This document shows, in pieces, positions 1 to 12,076 of a stretch of DNA of 64,000 bases. The notes under the pieces were generated by a model. The model was not told the origin of the DNA, searched no databases, and saw only the letters and a program-made list of their open reading frames with translations. Every line of letters starts with the position of its first letter. The stretch's first letter is position 1. This DNA is from Eremophila alpestris peregrina. Its lineage: Eukaryota; Chordata; Aves; Passeriformes; Alaudidae. The DNA is taken from the NCBI GenBank assembly GCA_009792885.1, contig WMCF01000034.1, positions 4,926,023-4,990,022 on the forward strand. Reading direction: 5' to 3'. Position numbers and translations under genes: made by a program.

Positions 1-1381
1 CAATATATTCTCCTGGGATTATTGTCAGTGGCAGAATACGCACTGCTAGCAACTGTCATGCTCTTGGAAGAATGCTCTTTTGTAATCCTTAAAAATATTA
101 GTTTGAAAACAGATTCACAGACAAGTTCTAATTTCATGTTAGGAATACAGCATCACACCAGCCCAGCCCTGTTAAGAAGCAAGGAAGAATTTGTGTTGTT
201 TAGTACTCTATTTTCACTGGTCAGTGATGCTACTTTTTGTTAGTTCACTGACAGCTTTGCTTCACAACCTGAGATAAAGCCAGTTTTCCTGGGGGGCCGC
301 TGCCTGAACTCCTTTCCTTGAGATGGAATGAATAGGAAGACAAGGTGTTGCACAATGGGTGCCAGGTGTCACTTAAAAGTTTCTCCTCATAAAGGGAAAA
401 TCGTGCTTCCAAATTGAAGGAAGCCAGCAAGTACATGAGCCAGCTGCTGTCCAGATATCCTTGATGGGATACAGCTGATCTTGCAAAAACAGCCAAAGGA
501 GTGTGAAGAGTTGAGGGACGCTTGCAGCAATTACCAGGACATCAAGTTCCTTGCTGGCATAGGGAAGTGACTACATCTCAGGTTCAAGAAACTGTACATA
601 GACTTCTAGGAAACCATCCCACATCCCACCATCCTGTGAATGGTGACTTCTTTAGGGAAGGGGAGAAATGGAGAGGCAGCTGCACCAGAAATGAAACTTA
701 AGATATTCGCTAGATGTGAAAACTTTATAACTAATTATTTTCTAAGAGCCTGTTTATTGACAGATGAATAAATACAGTTATTAAAAGTTTGGCTGAAAAA
801 TACTACCACTTGAAGTCATGTCCTATTCAATTATATGCCATCAAATCAAGCGGAGAGCTGACAATATCTGACATGTAGAAGGTTGTGGCCAGCACAGCAG
901 AATGTTAAATGTCAGGAAAAAGATACAATACATCTGAAATCTATTGTATCACACAGAAAGGTAGTATAAAAACTCAACGACATCCAGTCATCTATTCCAA
1001 AATCATTGGGAAATATACTGTGTGAATGTAAATGTTATCACCCAACCAAGTATATTTTTTTTAGATTTACTTTTACTCAACTATTTTTAGTTGGTTGACG
1101 TAATGTGAGCTAATACAACTATTGCTGATATGAAGACAAAATAGCGGTGTCTACTGCTCTTAAAAGGCAGCCTGAGCTTACTCCAACATGGGGAGGATCT
1201 GCACAGAAGATGCCTGCAACATCTGGAGACAACTGGTCCAGCTGTCTCGATATTCAGCAACATTTTACACCCTATTGCAGGCTGATCTTTACCAATCTCA
1301 ATCATTACAGCTCCCTCCCCAGCAGAAGGTGTGTGTCGGGACATGCACGCAAAGACCTGACCATCTTTCACTGTGGTCACA
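1..1381. other. Non-coding stretch, nothing recognised
   Basis: AT-rich sequence with only short chance open frames on both strands. The part at roughly 270-700 is somewhat richer in G+C, but I recognise no family in it. I see no splice-bounded exon, RNA gene or repeat that I can name. Confidence 0.5.
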
Positions 1382-1550
1382 CCATATCCCAAAGTGCCCC
1401 AGCCCACACACCTTTAAAACACTTCCAGGAAGGCAATTACACCACTTCCCTGGGGAGCTTGGTCCAATGCTGGACCACCATTTTGTAATATCATTTTGTA
1501 ATATCTAATCTAAACCTCTCTAGACCCTGACCCAGCTTCATTGCTCTTCA
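1382..1550 (-). mobile_element. CR1 LINE 3'-region fragment
   Basis: On the plus strand the order of phrases matches the reverse complement of a CR1 3' untranslated region: 'aaacacttccaggaaggc', then 'accacttccctggggagc', then 'taatatctaatctaaacct'. CR1 elements are avian non-LTR retrotransposons that are usually 5'-truncated on insertion. This copy is diverged and lacks the terminal 8-bp repeat end. A 13-bp unit (cattttgtaatat) is perfectly doubled at 1479-1491 and 1492-1504, a replication slip after insertion. No coding capacity remains. Confidence 0.7.
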
Positions 1551-3089
1551 AATAATACCATGGGTATAGCTCTTGAGAGACAGTCAATGGACCTGCACAC
1601 TCTCAGAAAGATAAAGTGTGATTATTGCAGAATAACTTTACTCTGGAAATTCTATGTAGAAACCTCAGCACTAATATTAAAATATTGAATACTAATATTC
1701 AAATATTGAACACAAATACTGGAAGTATTGGTTGGTATCTATAAATTCTCTGATGAGAGGGGACTGGATTAGTACCTTTAGTTCTAGTGTGATTTGTCCT
1801 AGATTTTTTTCACTTTATCTGATCATTTAGAAAATGCCTGGCATAGAAAACTTCTTTTTTTTTTTTTTAATATGGATTGTACTGCTTTGTTGCTTTGGTT
1901 TTTTTAACTGACAACTTTAAAATCAAAAACAAATTAACAAGGTCAAGAAATGCAGAGGAAAATATTCTTTTATATAGTACTTGCAAGTGGTCATTTTATA
2001 GTAAATAAATTATTATATAATTCAGATTATTAGAATGAATAATGGCATACTATGGCTTAACTGATGTAGTAAAATCAGATATATTTGCATATATAATCTG
2101 AAAATGAGTAATTTATTAGAAGTTCGCTTAAGTGTATAGTATTACCACTATGTTTAAAGGTTTAGAATAAGTTTTCAATCCTTAAACATGAACAATAGCT
2201 AAGTAAAATACAATTTTAATTTCCATTTTTGCATTGATGCTAACTAATTTGTGTGGTCTCCTTAACAGCATCATTTTAAATGACACATAAGAATATAATA
2301 GCAAAAATTAATTTCCATACCCAGAAAGCTTGTTGGATAATCCAACATAGGCATAATCCCAGATTATTGTTGATTACAGACTGCAGGATTTTAAGTAATA
2401 TGAAGAAAAAAACCTGTGTAACATTTTAAAATTAATACTCCTGTACTCTATGCTCCAATAAGTATGTTTAAAAGTTGTTATGACAAATAAATTTTAAAGA
2501 TTTTAATCTTACAATCTTTGCTTTCACAACTGCTTCAAGGCCAGAAAATAATTTTCTCTTACATTTGAAATGGGTGAGACTGCCTTACTTTACAGATTGC
2601 TTTTAAAAAAATACCATAAAACCCACAGTGATAAATCACATGATAATCAGCTTAGTTTAGCTTTTTCCCATATTTCAGAATAATATATTTTTATATGCTT
2701 AATACAGATGATAAGGTTTCATTTTTGAAACTAAATAAATCAGCTACATTCTTAAGGAAAATCACTTCCTTTAATATTATTCAGATTAATTTTTTCCTCT
2801 TAAGTGTCTTTGAGATTAAAATACATTAACATATGAGACACAACAGTTTATTCATATTGTTGACTGTCCAGGGACAGCCATAAAACTACAGAAATGTAGA
2901 TGAGGATTTTGACACAGAATCTGGAAGCATGTAATGAATATTGCCAGCAGACTTTTAGTGTTGAATCACCACAAGGCAATAAATTTTGTGCTAAAGCTAT
3001 CAACTGAAGAAAAATTCAGTCTAACAAGATCAAAAGGCACCTTAGAAAACTAGCGCTTTTCAGACTAAAACTAATGGTACACATAGCAT
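1551..3089. other. Non-coding AT-rich stretch
   Basis: Very A+T-rich, with many stops in all frames. It holds a T14 run at 1855-1868, which in reverse could be an old A-tail, but no polyadenylation signal sits at the right distance on the minus strand. Nothing else is recognised. Confidence 0.5.
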
Positions 3090-3109
3090 TGTGTGTGTGT
3101 GTGTGTGTG
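3090..3109. repeat. (GT)n dinucleotide microsatellite
   Basis: A pure alternating TG run of about ten units. It is a simple slippage repeat and possibly length-polymorphic. Confidence 0.95.
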
Positions 3110-4261
3110 AATTTTTTCCCCACCTTTCTGTTTATTTTTTCGCATTCTATATCATGTTATTATTTAGATGTCTAGAACACAAGTCAGAGAATTTAGCTGT
3201 AGGGAAAAAAAATAGGCTTTTTATCCTATTTGGAGGAATGAAAATAAAGTCTAAAATAGCACCTGACATACTCATAAAGACATAATTTATTAAGCATGTA
3301 TTAACAAAAATAGGAAGTGCATATGTACCAAAGATATATACCATGCTACTACTGTATCTCTCTTACAGCACTTTCTATTGAATGCAATCAGAGTACAGAA
3401 ACCCCATTACTTCCTCACAAACAGTTATGAAGGGCAGAGGACGAGCTGACACAAACCAACTGTAACAAAGGGAGGATTTTTATTGACATGATATAGCTAC
3501 TGTGCTAGTGGCTTGCACATTGTACTTGATTTCACCAGGGTAAAGAAAAAAATAAAAGAAAATTACAGCCATTCTCCAGCTCTGGGTGGACTATGGTACC
3601 ACAAACATTTTATTTCCCAAAAATGATGACTCCCAGAGGTAGATGCTTTGGGATCTTTGCGTTTCTGAGCTACATCTACAGACTTAATTAGCTTTCACCC
3701 TCAGAGCATGTTAATCCTTTGCAAGATGCCTAAATTGTGTACAGCTTGGTCTTTTGTAAGTGTTGACACTCAAGCAAATGTAGAAGGTGAGAGGAAGTAG
3801 TCAAGGCTAAGAGAGAAGAGCAAATAATTGCAACTGGAATTCAAGGTACAATTTACAGGTAAATGAAGAATTCTATTTTCAGGGCATTTTACTTTTAAGT
3901 CTGTAAGTTCTGATCAACATAGTTGTACAGAAATGAGTATTCTGCTCAGAAATGAGTATCCCAAGTGTTAGGAATTATATTATATAATAAATGCTGGGCA
4001 TATAATTTATTTATGTATAGAGATTGACAAAGGATGAAATTACATAATTTATGGTCCTGTCTGGTTTTTGAAAACCAGAGCTTTGCTGGTAGGAGCGTTG
4101 CAATGCTGTAGTTGGTAGCAGCATACTGTGGTAGTAGCACAGGAGCCATGACAGTCTGTGAGATGGATATGGCAGATGAAAATGGGGAAATGCCATTACT
4201 ATCACAATTTTGGTTCATACAGAAAGCCACTGGCTTTAGCACCAGGACTGTTGTTTTAGGG
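3110..4261. other. Non-coding stretch, nothing recognised
   Basis: AT-rich unique-looking sequence with short chance frames only. No repeat family, RNA or exon is recognised. Confidence 0.5.
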
Positions 4262-5345
4262 TGCTGCAGCCCATAATCTCAGAAAGCATTGGTTGGAAGA
4301 CACTTCTGGAGGTCACACAGTCCCATCTCCTGCTAAAACCAAAACATCAATGGTGTATTGTGTTAATCCAAATCTTTTCAGTCAAACCTCCACCTCTCTT
4401 AGGCTAGACGTGCCTCAGTGGATTTTTTTTCCCTTTTTTCCCCTTGCTCTAACTTAAGCCAGCTAATTTTCATCCTGTTGCTGAGTACTTGTGCCTCCTG
4501 GCATGCCTGGCTCTCACTATCCATGTTCTGCAAAGCCAGTACTCTCAGTCTCTCCTACTAAATGTGCTCCAGTTCTCCTGTTATCTTGCTGGGCATCTTA
4601 AAACTTGGCAATATCATGTTTGAACTGGGAGACACAAAACTCAGAATAATAATCCATTTGAAGTTTACGAATACTGAATAGAGGCAAACAGCCACTTCCT
4701 TAAACCTGCTTCCTACACTTAGCCAGTGCAACCTAGTATGCAGTTGGCCCTCATTACTGCAAGGACAGACTGCTGACCCATCCTCCAATTTGTTGCCCAA
4801 TAGGACCCTGAAAACTTTTTCTTCAAAGTCCCTTTCCAGCTGTCATCTGAGTGTATTGAATTTGTTCATCACGAGGACATGACTGTTGTTGAACTTTGTG
4901 ATTCCTGCATTCTCTTCAGATAATAGTCTTGAATTCCCATTGGCCTTAGTTGGTCCCTTTAAACAGCACTGCTCTACACAGGTGAGTCTCATGTGCCAAC
5001 TCACCAAGGAACTACATCCATTGCTGAAGACATTAAACGCTGTTGGTTTCAGGATCAGCCCCTGTCAAATGCCTGACAGCATTTGTGGCTGACCTTCCAG
5101 CTGTCAGCAGTAGCCTTTGAGCACAATGAACCTGCCACTTTTTAACTCCCCAGCAGTCCATTCATCCAGCCTGTACCTCTCCCAGGTTATGAGGATGAGA
5201 GACACCATTCCAAAAAGCTACAGCAAAGGTAAAAAACAGCTGCTGCTCTCCACCTGGCAGCTAACACACCAAACAATGGCAGTAAGGTTGGTCATACACA
5301 TGATGCCCCCTATCAATCTAGGCTGACTATTCCAGCCTTGTTAAT
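4262..5345 (-). mobile_element. Old CR1 LINE copy (RT end to 3' region), minus strand
   Basis: Reading the plus strand gives the reverse complement of a long CR1 segment in the correct order. First comes a 3'-end phrase near 4290-4330 (ggttggaag...ctggaggtcacacagtcc). Next are the stretches at 4535-4640 (actctcagtctctcctac, then gctccag...) and 4755-4850 (actgcaaggacagactgctgacccat, a piece from inside the element). Then come phrases derived from the reverse-transcriptase part at 5040-5340 (tatgaggatgagagacacc, aaggttggtcatacacatga, ctgactattcc). The sequence is heavily substituted and has small deletions and an insertion around 4340-4530. It is longer and more decayed than the other CR1 copies here, so probably the oldest. 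It encodes no intact protein. Confidence 0.75.
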
Positions 5346-6040
5346 TTTGAATGTGTACGCTTTATTGGTAGAGACTCTGTCATGCAGTGGAGCATGTAGT
5401 TAAAATCCAGGTAACGCCAGTATTTCCTTCTAAAACAGCAGCTAAGCTGAGTGCTTTGACCATGCCCCAATAGCTTGGTGAATCAAGGAGCCATGAAATA
5501 AAATGCTCTCAAAGACATCTGCAAGGCAGTGAGGGTTCCCCTGTCTGGGCCAAGTCAGACCACACTACATCCAGCTATGCATGGTTAATGCATCCAGCTG
5601 TATACGACCAAGAGGTACTTCCTTCAGATTAGCTAGAAAAAGTACTCTTCCAAGTTACTTGGTGTGGCTCATACAAACTGAATTTAGGCCATAAATCATG
5701 GAAGTGCTTCTTTGCAGTTTTGGATTTAAAATCTCTCTTTTAAAATACTGCTGTCTCACACTTTGTTAAAATGTATAAATAGTTATTCTGATTCTCTATA
5801 TCTTGCAACATTCCAGTTGCCTCAAAGAGTGCATTATTTTTATATGAGCATGTGGAGATTTCAGAAGGAAAGTTATCTCACATCCTGTGTGCATGTTGCA
5901 TTTTTAACATACTGACTGATGGATGGTGTATTTTCAGCACAGAATTCGGAGCAAGACATACTCTATAGATGAGAACAAAATTTACAAAGCTTATAATAAT
6001 TTTTTTACTTTCTTGAATTGCACTTGGAGCCCAGCCCAAT
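5346..6040. other. Non-coding stretch, nothing recognised
   Basis: Unique-looking AT-rich sequence between an old CR1 copy and the A/C-rich tract. No exon, RNA or named repeat is visible. Confidence 0.5.
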
Positions 6041-6295
6041 AACAAAAAAACCCAACAAAAACAAAAAAAACAAAACAAAAACCAACCAACCAACCAAAAG
6101 CAAAAAAAAAAAAACCAAAAAAAACCCCACCCCCCAAAAAAAAACCAGAAAAACAAAAAAACCCACCCAAACAAATAAAAAACCCCCAAAACAAAAGCAA
6201 AAAACCCCACAAACCCAAACAAACAAAAAAACCCCCAAACACTCCACCCCTCAAAAAAACCCAAACCAAACCAAAAAAAAACCCTAAAAAAATTT
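6041..6295. repeat. A/C-only low-complexity tract (~250 bp)
   Basis: The plus strand is built almost wholly of A and C, as short A runs alternating with C2-C7 runs (aaccaaccaaccaacc, ccccacccccc, aaaacccc). T is nearly absent and G is rare. The reverse strand is therefore a T/G tract with several G-runs. Open frames on both strands across it (up to 128 codons, rich in Lys/Pro/Thr on one strand and Phe/Gly/Trp on the other) follow from the skewed composition and are not genes. It may be an expanded degenerate (CAAAA)/(CCAAA) repeat. Confidence 0.9.
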
Positions 6296-7424
6296 CAAGA
6301 TTAGGTTCCATGCAGTTTTTTAGGTTTTTTTTTTCCTTTTTTTTCAAATAATGCAGGTGTTATTTGCTCTGAAAAGGCTATCTTGCCCTAACACTCTATA
6401 ATTTTAAACTTGGACAATCACTGCCCTCAGTTAAATTGCAGATTTGTTTGCATGGGTTACTTTTGCACAGTTAGTCTGTGCTGCTGGCATATACATTTCA
6501 CATTTTGTTAGAATAATTGGGTTAGAATGTTTTACAGGGTTAATATTAAACATTGTTAAAAAGAACATTTTTTTTTCCCTAACTGCAATTTGTACTATTC
6601 ACTCACTAGAAAAAAAGAAATTGAACTTCATCTAGCAGTGGGATTACCCATCCATTAAAATAGTCTTTCAAGGTGGACTTGTATGCAATGTGGTATTTCT
6701 AGTTTGCAAGGGATTTATTTCAGTATTTTGCAATTTTGATCCAATTTGTCAGATGATTTTCTTGGTGTATGTGTGTGTGTGTGTTTCATAGAATCCAGTC
6801 TATAGATATATCCTAGTAAAATAAGGAAGATCTGTTGCAGGAACTTTAAGTCTTCTGGTTCTTCAAGAAGGATCTAGGTGACTCTCAACTTCCAGAGAGT
6901 CCACTATAGCCCCAGTAGCCAAAATCCTGAAAGCCAAGAAGGAATTTGAGGAGACCAGGGATTCTTAAACTACCCTTTGGAAAGGATAGTAGTCATAAAA
7001 TACTTACTAAAAAAAAACCCAGCCAATAACCAAATTAAATATTATCTTCTATTAAATAGAGGAATCAAAATATTTAGACTTCATCTTAGGATCCCTATCA
7101 ATAACCATGAAAATGATAAATCAATGTTCACTTTAACACATAGTTTTCTACATTCACAAAAAAATTGTTTACTAGGGACATGAATCCAGAAAGACAACAC
7201 TGATTTTACTGGGGCAGTAATGTTGGGGAGAACATAGCAACTCAATGAACAACGTGATGATCTTTGACATATGCACCGTGCATTCCACAAATGAGTTGTC
7301 CAAAACAGCCAGCTCTAGAGCAGGAAAGGGCTAAAGAAGAGAAATGTGTGTAGCAAAAGACCACAATAAGAGATTCTTCTGCCAAATTACTATTGAAGTC
7401 TCCTTCCAAAAACAAAAGCTCACT
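6296..7424. other. Non-coding stretch with a short (TG)n
   Basis: Unique AT-rich sequence. A short (GT)7 run sits at 6771-6784. No exon or transposon is recognised. Confidence 0.5.
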
Positions 7425-7464
7425 AATTTTTAACATTTAATTTTTAACATTTAATTTTTAACAT
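7425..7464. repeat. 14-bp tandem repeat, ~2.9 copies
   Basis: The unit aatttttaacattt is perfectly repeated at 7425-7438 and 7439-7452, with 12 bases of a third copy at 7453-7464. It is a small slippage duplication in AT-rich DNA. Confidence 0.95.
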
Positions 7465-7605
7465 GAAATTGTGTACTGAAATGCAGAGAGATATTTTCAT
7501 TCCATGCAGGAAGCATTTAGCATACTGAAGTGTGAGAAAAGCACTGTAAATTTCCATTTAAGTAAACCAAAGGAAAAATAAAGAGGTGAGTGTAAGGTTG
7601 CAATA

Positions 7606-8240
7606 TATTAGAATTATGCAGGATAATAAAGTAGTTTGAGTTAGGAGGGACCTTTAAAGGTCATCTACTTTAAACCACCCTGCCAATAGATTGGGTTGTT
7701 CAAAGCCCCATCTGACCTGGCCTTGAATGCTTCCATGGGCTTCCTTCTCTGGCTTTCTTGTAGGCCCCTTCGGGTGCTGGAAGGTTGCTATAGGGTCTTC
7801 CTGAACCCTTCTTTTCTCCGGCTGAACAACCCCAGGTCTTTCAACTTTTCTTCACAGGAGAGGTGCTCTAGTCCTCAGATCATCTTCGTGGCCCACCTCT
7901 GGACACACTTGAATGGGGAGGAACATGTTCTTTTAATTCTGAGGAACCCAGAGCTACGTACAGTACTCCAGGCATGAGGGCAGAGCAGAGGGCCAGAATC
8001 CCCTCCCTCACTGCTGCCCACACTGCTTTGGATGCAGCCCAGGATACAACTGGCTTTCTGGGCTGGGAGTGCATATTGCTTACGTCCTTCTCATCAGGGC
8101 TGCTTTGCCCAGCCTGTATTTGCATTTGTCTTGATCAAGGTGCCAGACTGCACTTGGTTTTCTTCAGCCTCATGAGAGAACCTTCTCAGAGACCTGACTC
8201 ACAAGCCTATCAGTGTCTCTCTGGATTGTATAATTTCCCT
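7606..8240 (-). mobile_element. CR1 LINE 3' portion, minus strand
   Basis: This is a well-preserved reverse complement of a CR1 3' portion. It starts with the 3'-end phrase gagttaggagggacct at about 7639. It continues through ttgttcaaagccccatctga, tcttgtaggccccttcggg, ccggctgaacaacccc, gagaggtgctctagtcctc, cagtactccaggcatgaggg, atgcagcccaggatac and ending near caagcctatcagtgtctct (8200-8221). The join at 7740-7743 skips a stretch normally present, so there is an internal deletion. Frames of 81-103 codons inside it are remnants or chance. It is younger-looking than the 4262-5345 copy. Confidence 0.9.
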
Positions 8241-11200
8241 ACTGGATGCCTATTTTACTACGCATCTAGTACAATCTCCTTTTAGTGAGCGGGGACAGAA
8301 TGATATGATAGAGGAAATCATAAAAAGAGCACAGTATCGATTCCACTGGATTTTGACCAGCTTTTTTCACAAGTAACAGCCTTTCTAGAAGACACAGGAG
8401 AAAACTGTAAATTTATGACTCATCTAATCCAGACTGGATGAAAATCACAGAAGCCAGCCGAAAAAATTGCTTTCAGGTTTGATTTCAAACTGAAGAAATA
8501 CTTTCTATGCACAAAATCTTCTAAGTTTTAAAATAATTCTGGCATTCCAAAACAAATGAAGGGAAGACCCTTCATTACCTTTAAGCAGCCCTATCTGTAT
8601 AATAGTACTGTGTTATTAAATATCCTGATCTAAGATTTTAATGTGAACATCAATTTGTGGCTGAATTGAACCCTGTTCCTCGACAGAACATTTATGCAAT
8701 ATATGAGATAAGAAACAGCAAAAATTATTGTGAATCTATTGCGGAAGTTATCTGGGTGTTATGCAGGAACGCTTCATGAGCTCAAGTCACCTTAAGGCTT
8801 ATGAACTCCAAGCTTGTGGGAGCAGAAATACACAGGACACTTTGACATGGAAGTGTCCTTATATTTTGTCTCTGTAGCATGGCCTCAGCCCTTGAACGTT
8901 TTCTTCTTTTAATGTGACTGAGAACTTGCCCTGTTCTTTTCTGTCCATTGTTGCTCATTCTGTTGTACACTTCTGAAATGCCATGGAGATATTCTTCCTG
9001 AGGCAGGGAGCATAAAAGCCCTAATTTTGAAAACAATGTGATGCAACCTGACAATGCATCATTAAATGTCATCCGCTGTAAACCTGAAAAAAGGCAAATA
9101 GCTCTAGCCAAGATTGTGTGGTAGCACAACACAGCCCTACCTCACTATCTAGAGGAAACATCACCATCCTGATCTACAACTAAATGTCACTTTCTATCCT
9201 TGCTATGCTTACTTAGTTAGGAACACTGAATATATAGGTCTTCCTGCCATAAAACCAAAAAAGTCCTGAAAGTGATAAAGAATGGATAAATTACTGGTGG
9301 AGAAATAAGCACATTCTATTAACAAAATAGTTCAGCTAAAATTAAAACTAGCAGAAAAAAATACTCAATCTTATTGTTATTATATATATCCCATGTGATA
9401 TGCTTTACTTTCAGGTTATTTTTTTTTTTTCTGTTGATTTTACATCCTTTTCCAAGCTAAATGTAGCCTTCATGTTTGATTAGAATCAGAGCACCTTTTT
9501 TTTTTTTTTTAAACATTAGAAATCTGTCAATTTCAGCTGGAAGGAGAAACATCCTGTTCTTGTGCACTAGGCTACATTTCTCATCAAAACACCTTCACTC
9601 CATTGTGGAAAGAGGAAAATGGCTGGTGAAAAAGCATATAATTTCCTTTTATTTTTTTAATAACTACTGCTGTATGCTTTGCTTTTATGTGGTATTAAGG
9701 TTGTGAAAAAAAGAGATGTTTTATGTAATAGTTTCTCTGATACACTTTAAGCAGCCCAAGTGGAGATTGTCCAGGAAATCTTGCCTTAATAGTTTCTCCT
9801 TCTATGAAAGACAAAAGACCTTTTTTACTAATTTTTGCCAGACTAAATAATTGCCTGCAATATGATTTTTTTTTGTTTTGTTTTTAACATTCTGGATTTC
9901 TACCAAAACTGCTGCCATCTTGAGAGCAGTTCCATTTTTACAGTTTCTCTTCATTATTAAGTCAGAATTAGACTGCTGTGTCCATTTGCTAAAAGAGTAA
10001 TTTAGATTAAGATTTATAAAGATACATGTTATAAAATGGGAATATAAGGCTCAATGTTTTGGCGTGATTTTCATTTGCAAAATGGCATTTTTTCTGATCT
10101 GCTCAGTTACATCACAAAATGGAAGGGTTTTGAAGCTTGGCTTCTATCTAATGAACTTTCACAAAGAAGCAAGGACAATTGCATAATTCTGAAATTAATG
10201 CACACCACTGAAATTAAAAGTTTGCACAAAGTGCATTCTCCTCAGGATGGGGGGTGCACTGTGTCCTTTTCCAAGGAGGCACTGACTCTCATTGCAAGAC
10301 TCTCTCAGATGTTGGGGTAATGACCTGGCTGGTGCCACCTGAGCTTCGCACACACTGGAAATTGCTGGGTGGGTTCTGCTGCGAGACCTCCTCCTAAACC
10401 CAGCTACTGACCTGCCACTTCTATCTTCTTCCCACTCCATCCCTAATATTTCCCTTCCCTTTTTGTAGAGCTGGCACAACCTCATGGATCCTAAGTTTCG
10501 AAAATGTCCCTGTGTTTCCTTGCAGTACTTAAGACCATGGTGCTCTGTACTTCAGAAAATAAGGAAAAGATAACTGTCTTTTCTGAGTGCTATTTAATAA
10601 TTAAATTGGAAAGAAGTATTCATCTTCTTCCTTGGCTGCAAGAAAAAAAAAATTAAAAAAACAGAGGCAAAACATGAAAGGAATAAAGTTGAAGAGGTAA
10701 ACTAAAAATATCAATAAATAGAAAGGAATTATTATATAAATTTGGATGGCAATTAAAAAAATATCATGTATAAACCAATTAAAATTACCTAAAATTAAAA
10801 AAATTAATACTTTCTACCCTTATTCTTCCCTGTGCTCTCAGACACTGTGATACCTTCTGTCAGAGTCAAATATCATAAGTATCTATTTTTACAAATATGA
10901 GTGAGCTCACAATATGTAGCAAATCTGTACACTCTTCTATAAAAGAACTATTAAATAGTGCATGTCAGGAGATAAATGCTTAAGAAAAATAATTAAAGAC
11001 TAATAAAATATTTTCCGGTGAGCAGATTCAAATCTTCTAGAGCAAAATTATAAAAATAATCACCTACCATAATTAATTCTTGGTTTTGTTCTTAAGAAGT
11101 TTCATAAGCTAATAGATCATTCTAGCTGAAGCTTCTAAATATTTTCCTTCCTTGTATTGTAAGACTAAAAGACCTCATTAGTCTTAATGATTAGTTGTTT

Positions 11201-12005
11201 GCTCTAGAAAGAACAGAAAGTGTAGGCATATGGCATCCTCTCAGAAGTACTTGCTTTGAGGAACAGGACTTGAGGTTCTTTCATGCAACTATTCATTTCA
11301 ATTTCAGCACCACTGATGCTTCATGAATATAAGAAATGTGCTACAAGATTCATTGTTATAATTTTCCTAAAAATTGGAATTTCTTGTTTAATTATGAGAT
11401 AGGCATATTCATCAACTGTTAGTAGCAACATATAGTTATATAAAAGTTCCTTATGAAAGTAATGAAATACATGATTAAAGCAGTCTTTGCTTATGAGGTA
11501 CAACATACAGTTGATTCGGAGCTGGAAGCATTTTAATTATATCATATAGCAATATTGAATTAGTATTGAAATTTACATTTTGCTTCAATTTATTTCTGAC
11601 TCTGGGAAAATTAAAACTATTACATCCCTTCCTGGAATACCTATTTTATTTACATTTGAAACAGGGCTAAGTGGTGACTGTTTTGCATCAATGAGGAAAC
11701 AGAAATAGAAAAAAATAGTTGCTTTTAAGCATATTTTCATTTCAAGAGTAAATAATTTGATAACAAACATTTCTGAGACAATTAGCTATGACTCACCACT
11801 GCCTGGTACACTTCAGTATATTTTCTTCAACTCTATATTTATTTGTCATTGTAGAGGAAGCCTAGGAATGATACCTGTGTATATCAGAAAAATTTTATCT
11901 GTGGATTTTAAGTTATATTTCTTAATCACAGTTCCTCAATTAATTACTGTTCCCCAAGCATTTATGTTTAGCGACAATGTGTATACCCTTGTCACCTAAT
12001 ACTTC
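8241..12005. other. Non-coding stretch, no genes seen
   Basis: Almost 3.8 kb of unique AT-rich DNA. T-runs lie near 9420-9431 and 9497-9511. A 116-codon minus-strand frame at 8782-9132 was examined and shows no recognisable domain. No splice-bounded exon, RNA gene or repeat family is recognised. Confidence 0.5.
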
Positions 12006-12076
12006 TAACTGCTGTATTTGAGCTGACTCAGCTACTTAGTCATAACTGCTGTATTTGAGCTGACTCAGCTACTTAG
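12006..12076. repeat. 34-bp perfect tandem duplication with Maf/AP-1-like palindromes
   Basis: The 34 bases at 12006-12039 recur without a mismatch at 12043-12076, separated by three bases (tca), so the period is 37. Each copy contains the 11-bp palindrome GCTGACTCAGC, at 12022-12032 and 12059-12069. That is the core of a Maf recognition element (TGCTGASTCAGCA) with an AP-1-type TGACTCA inside. The duplication and palindromes are seen directly; binding is an inference. Confidence 0.9.

Noticed and set aside
1855..1868. T14 run as a possible minus-strand A-tail
   Set aside because: No AATAAA at the expected distance on the minus strand and no flanking duplication.
5878..6347. Frames of 80-128 codons rich in Phe/Gly/Trp (minus) or Lys/Pro/Thr (plus)
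   Set aside because: Produced by the A/C-only tract; they are compositional, with no start context or family.
8782..9132. 116-codon minus-strand frame with a basic stretch (KRRKRSR)
   Set aside because: The basic patch is suggestive, but there is no family match, no convincing splice sites and no partner exons. Frames this long occur by chance in 64 kb.
11305..11325. TTCAGCACCAC resembling the left half of an RE1/NRSF site
   Set aside because: The right half-site is missing, and a half-site is expected by chance in 64 kb.
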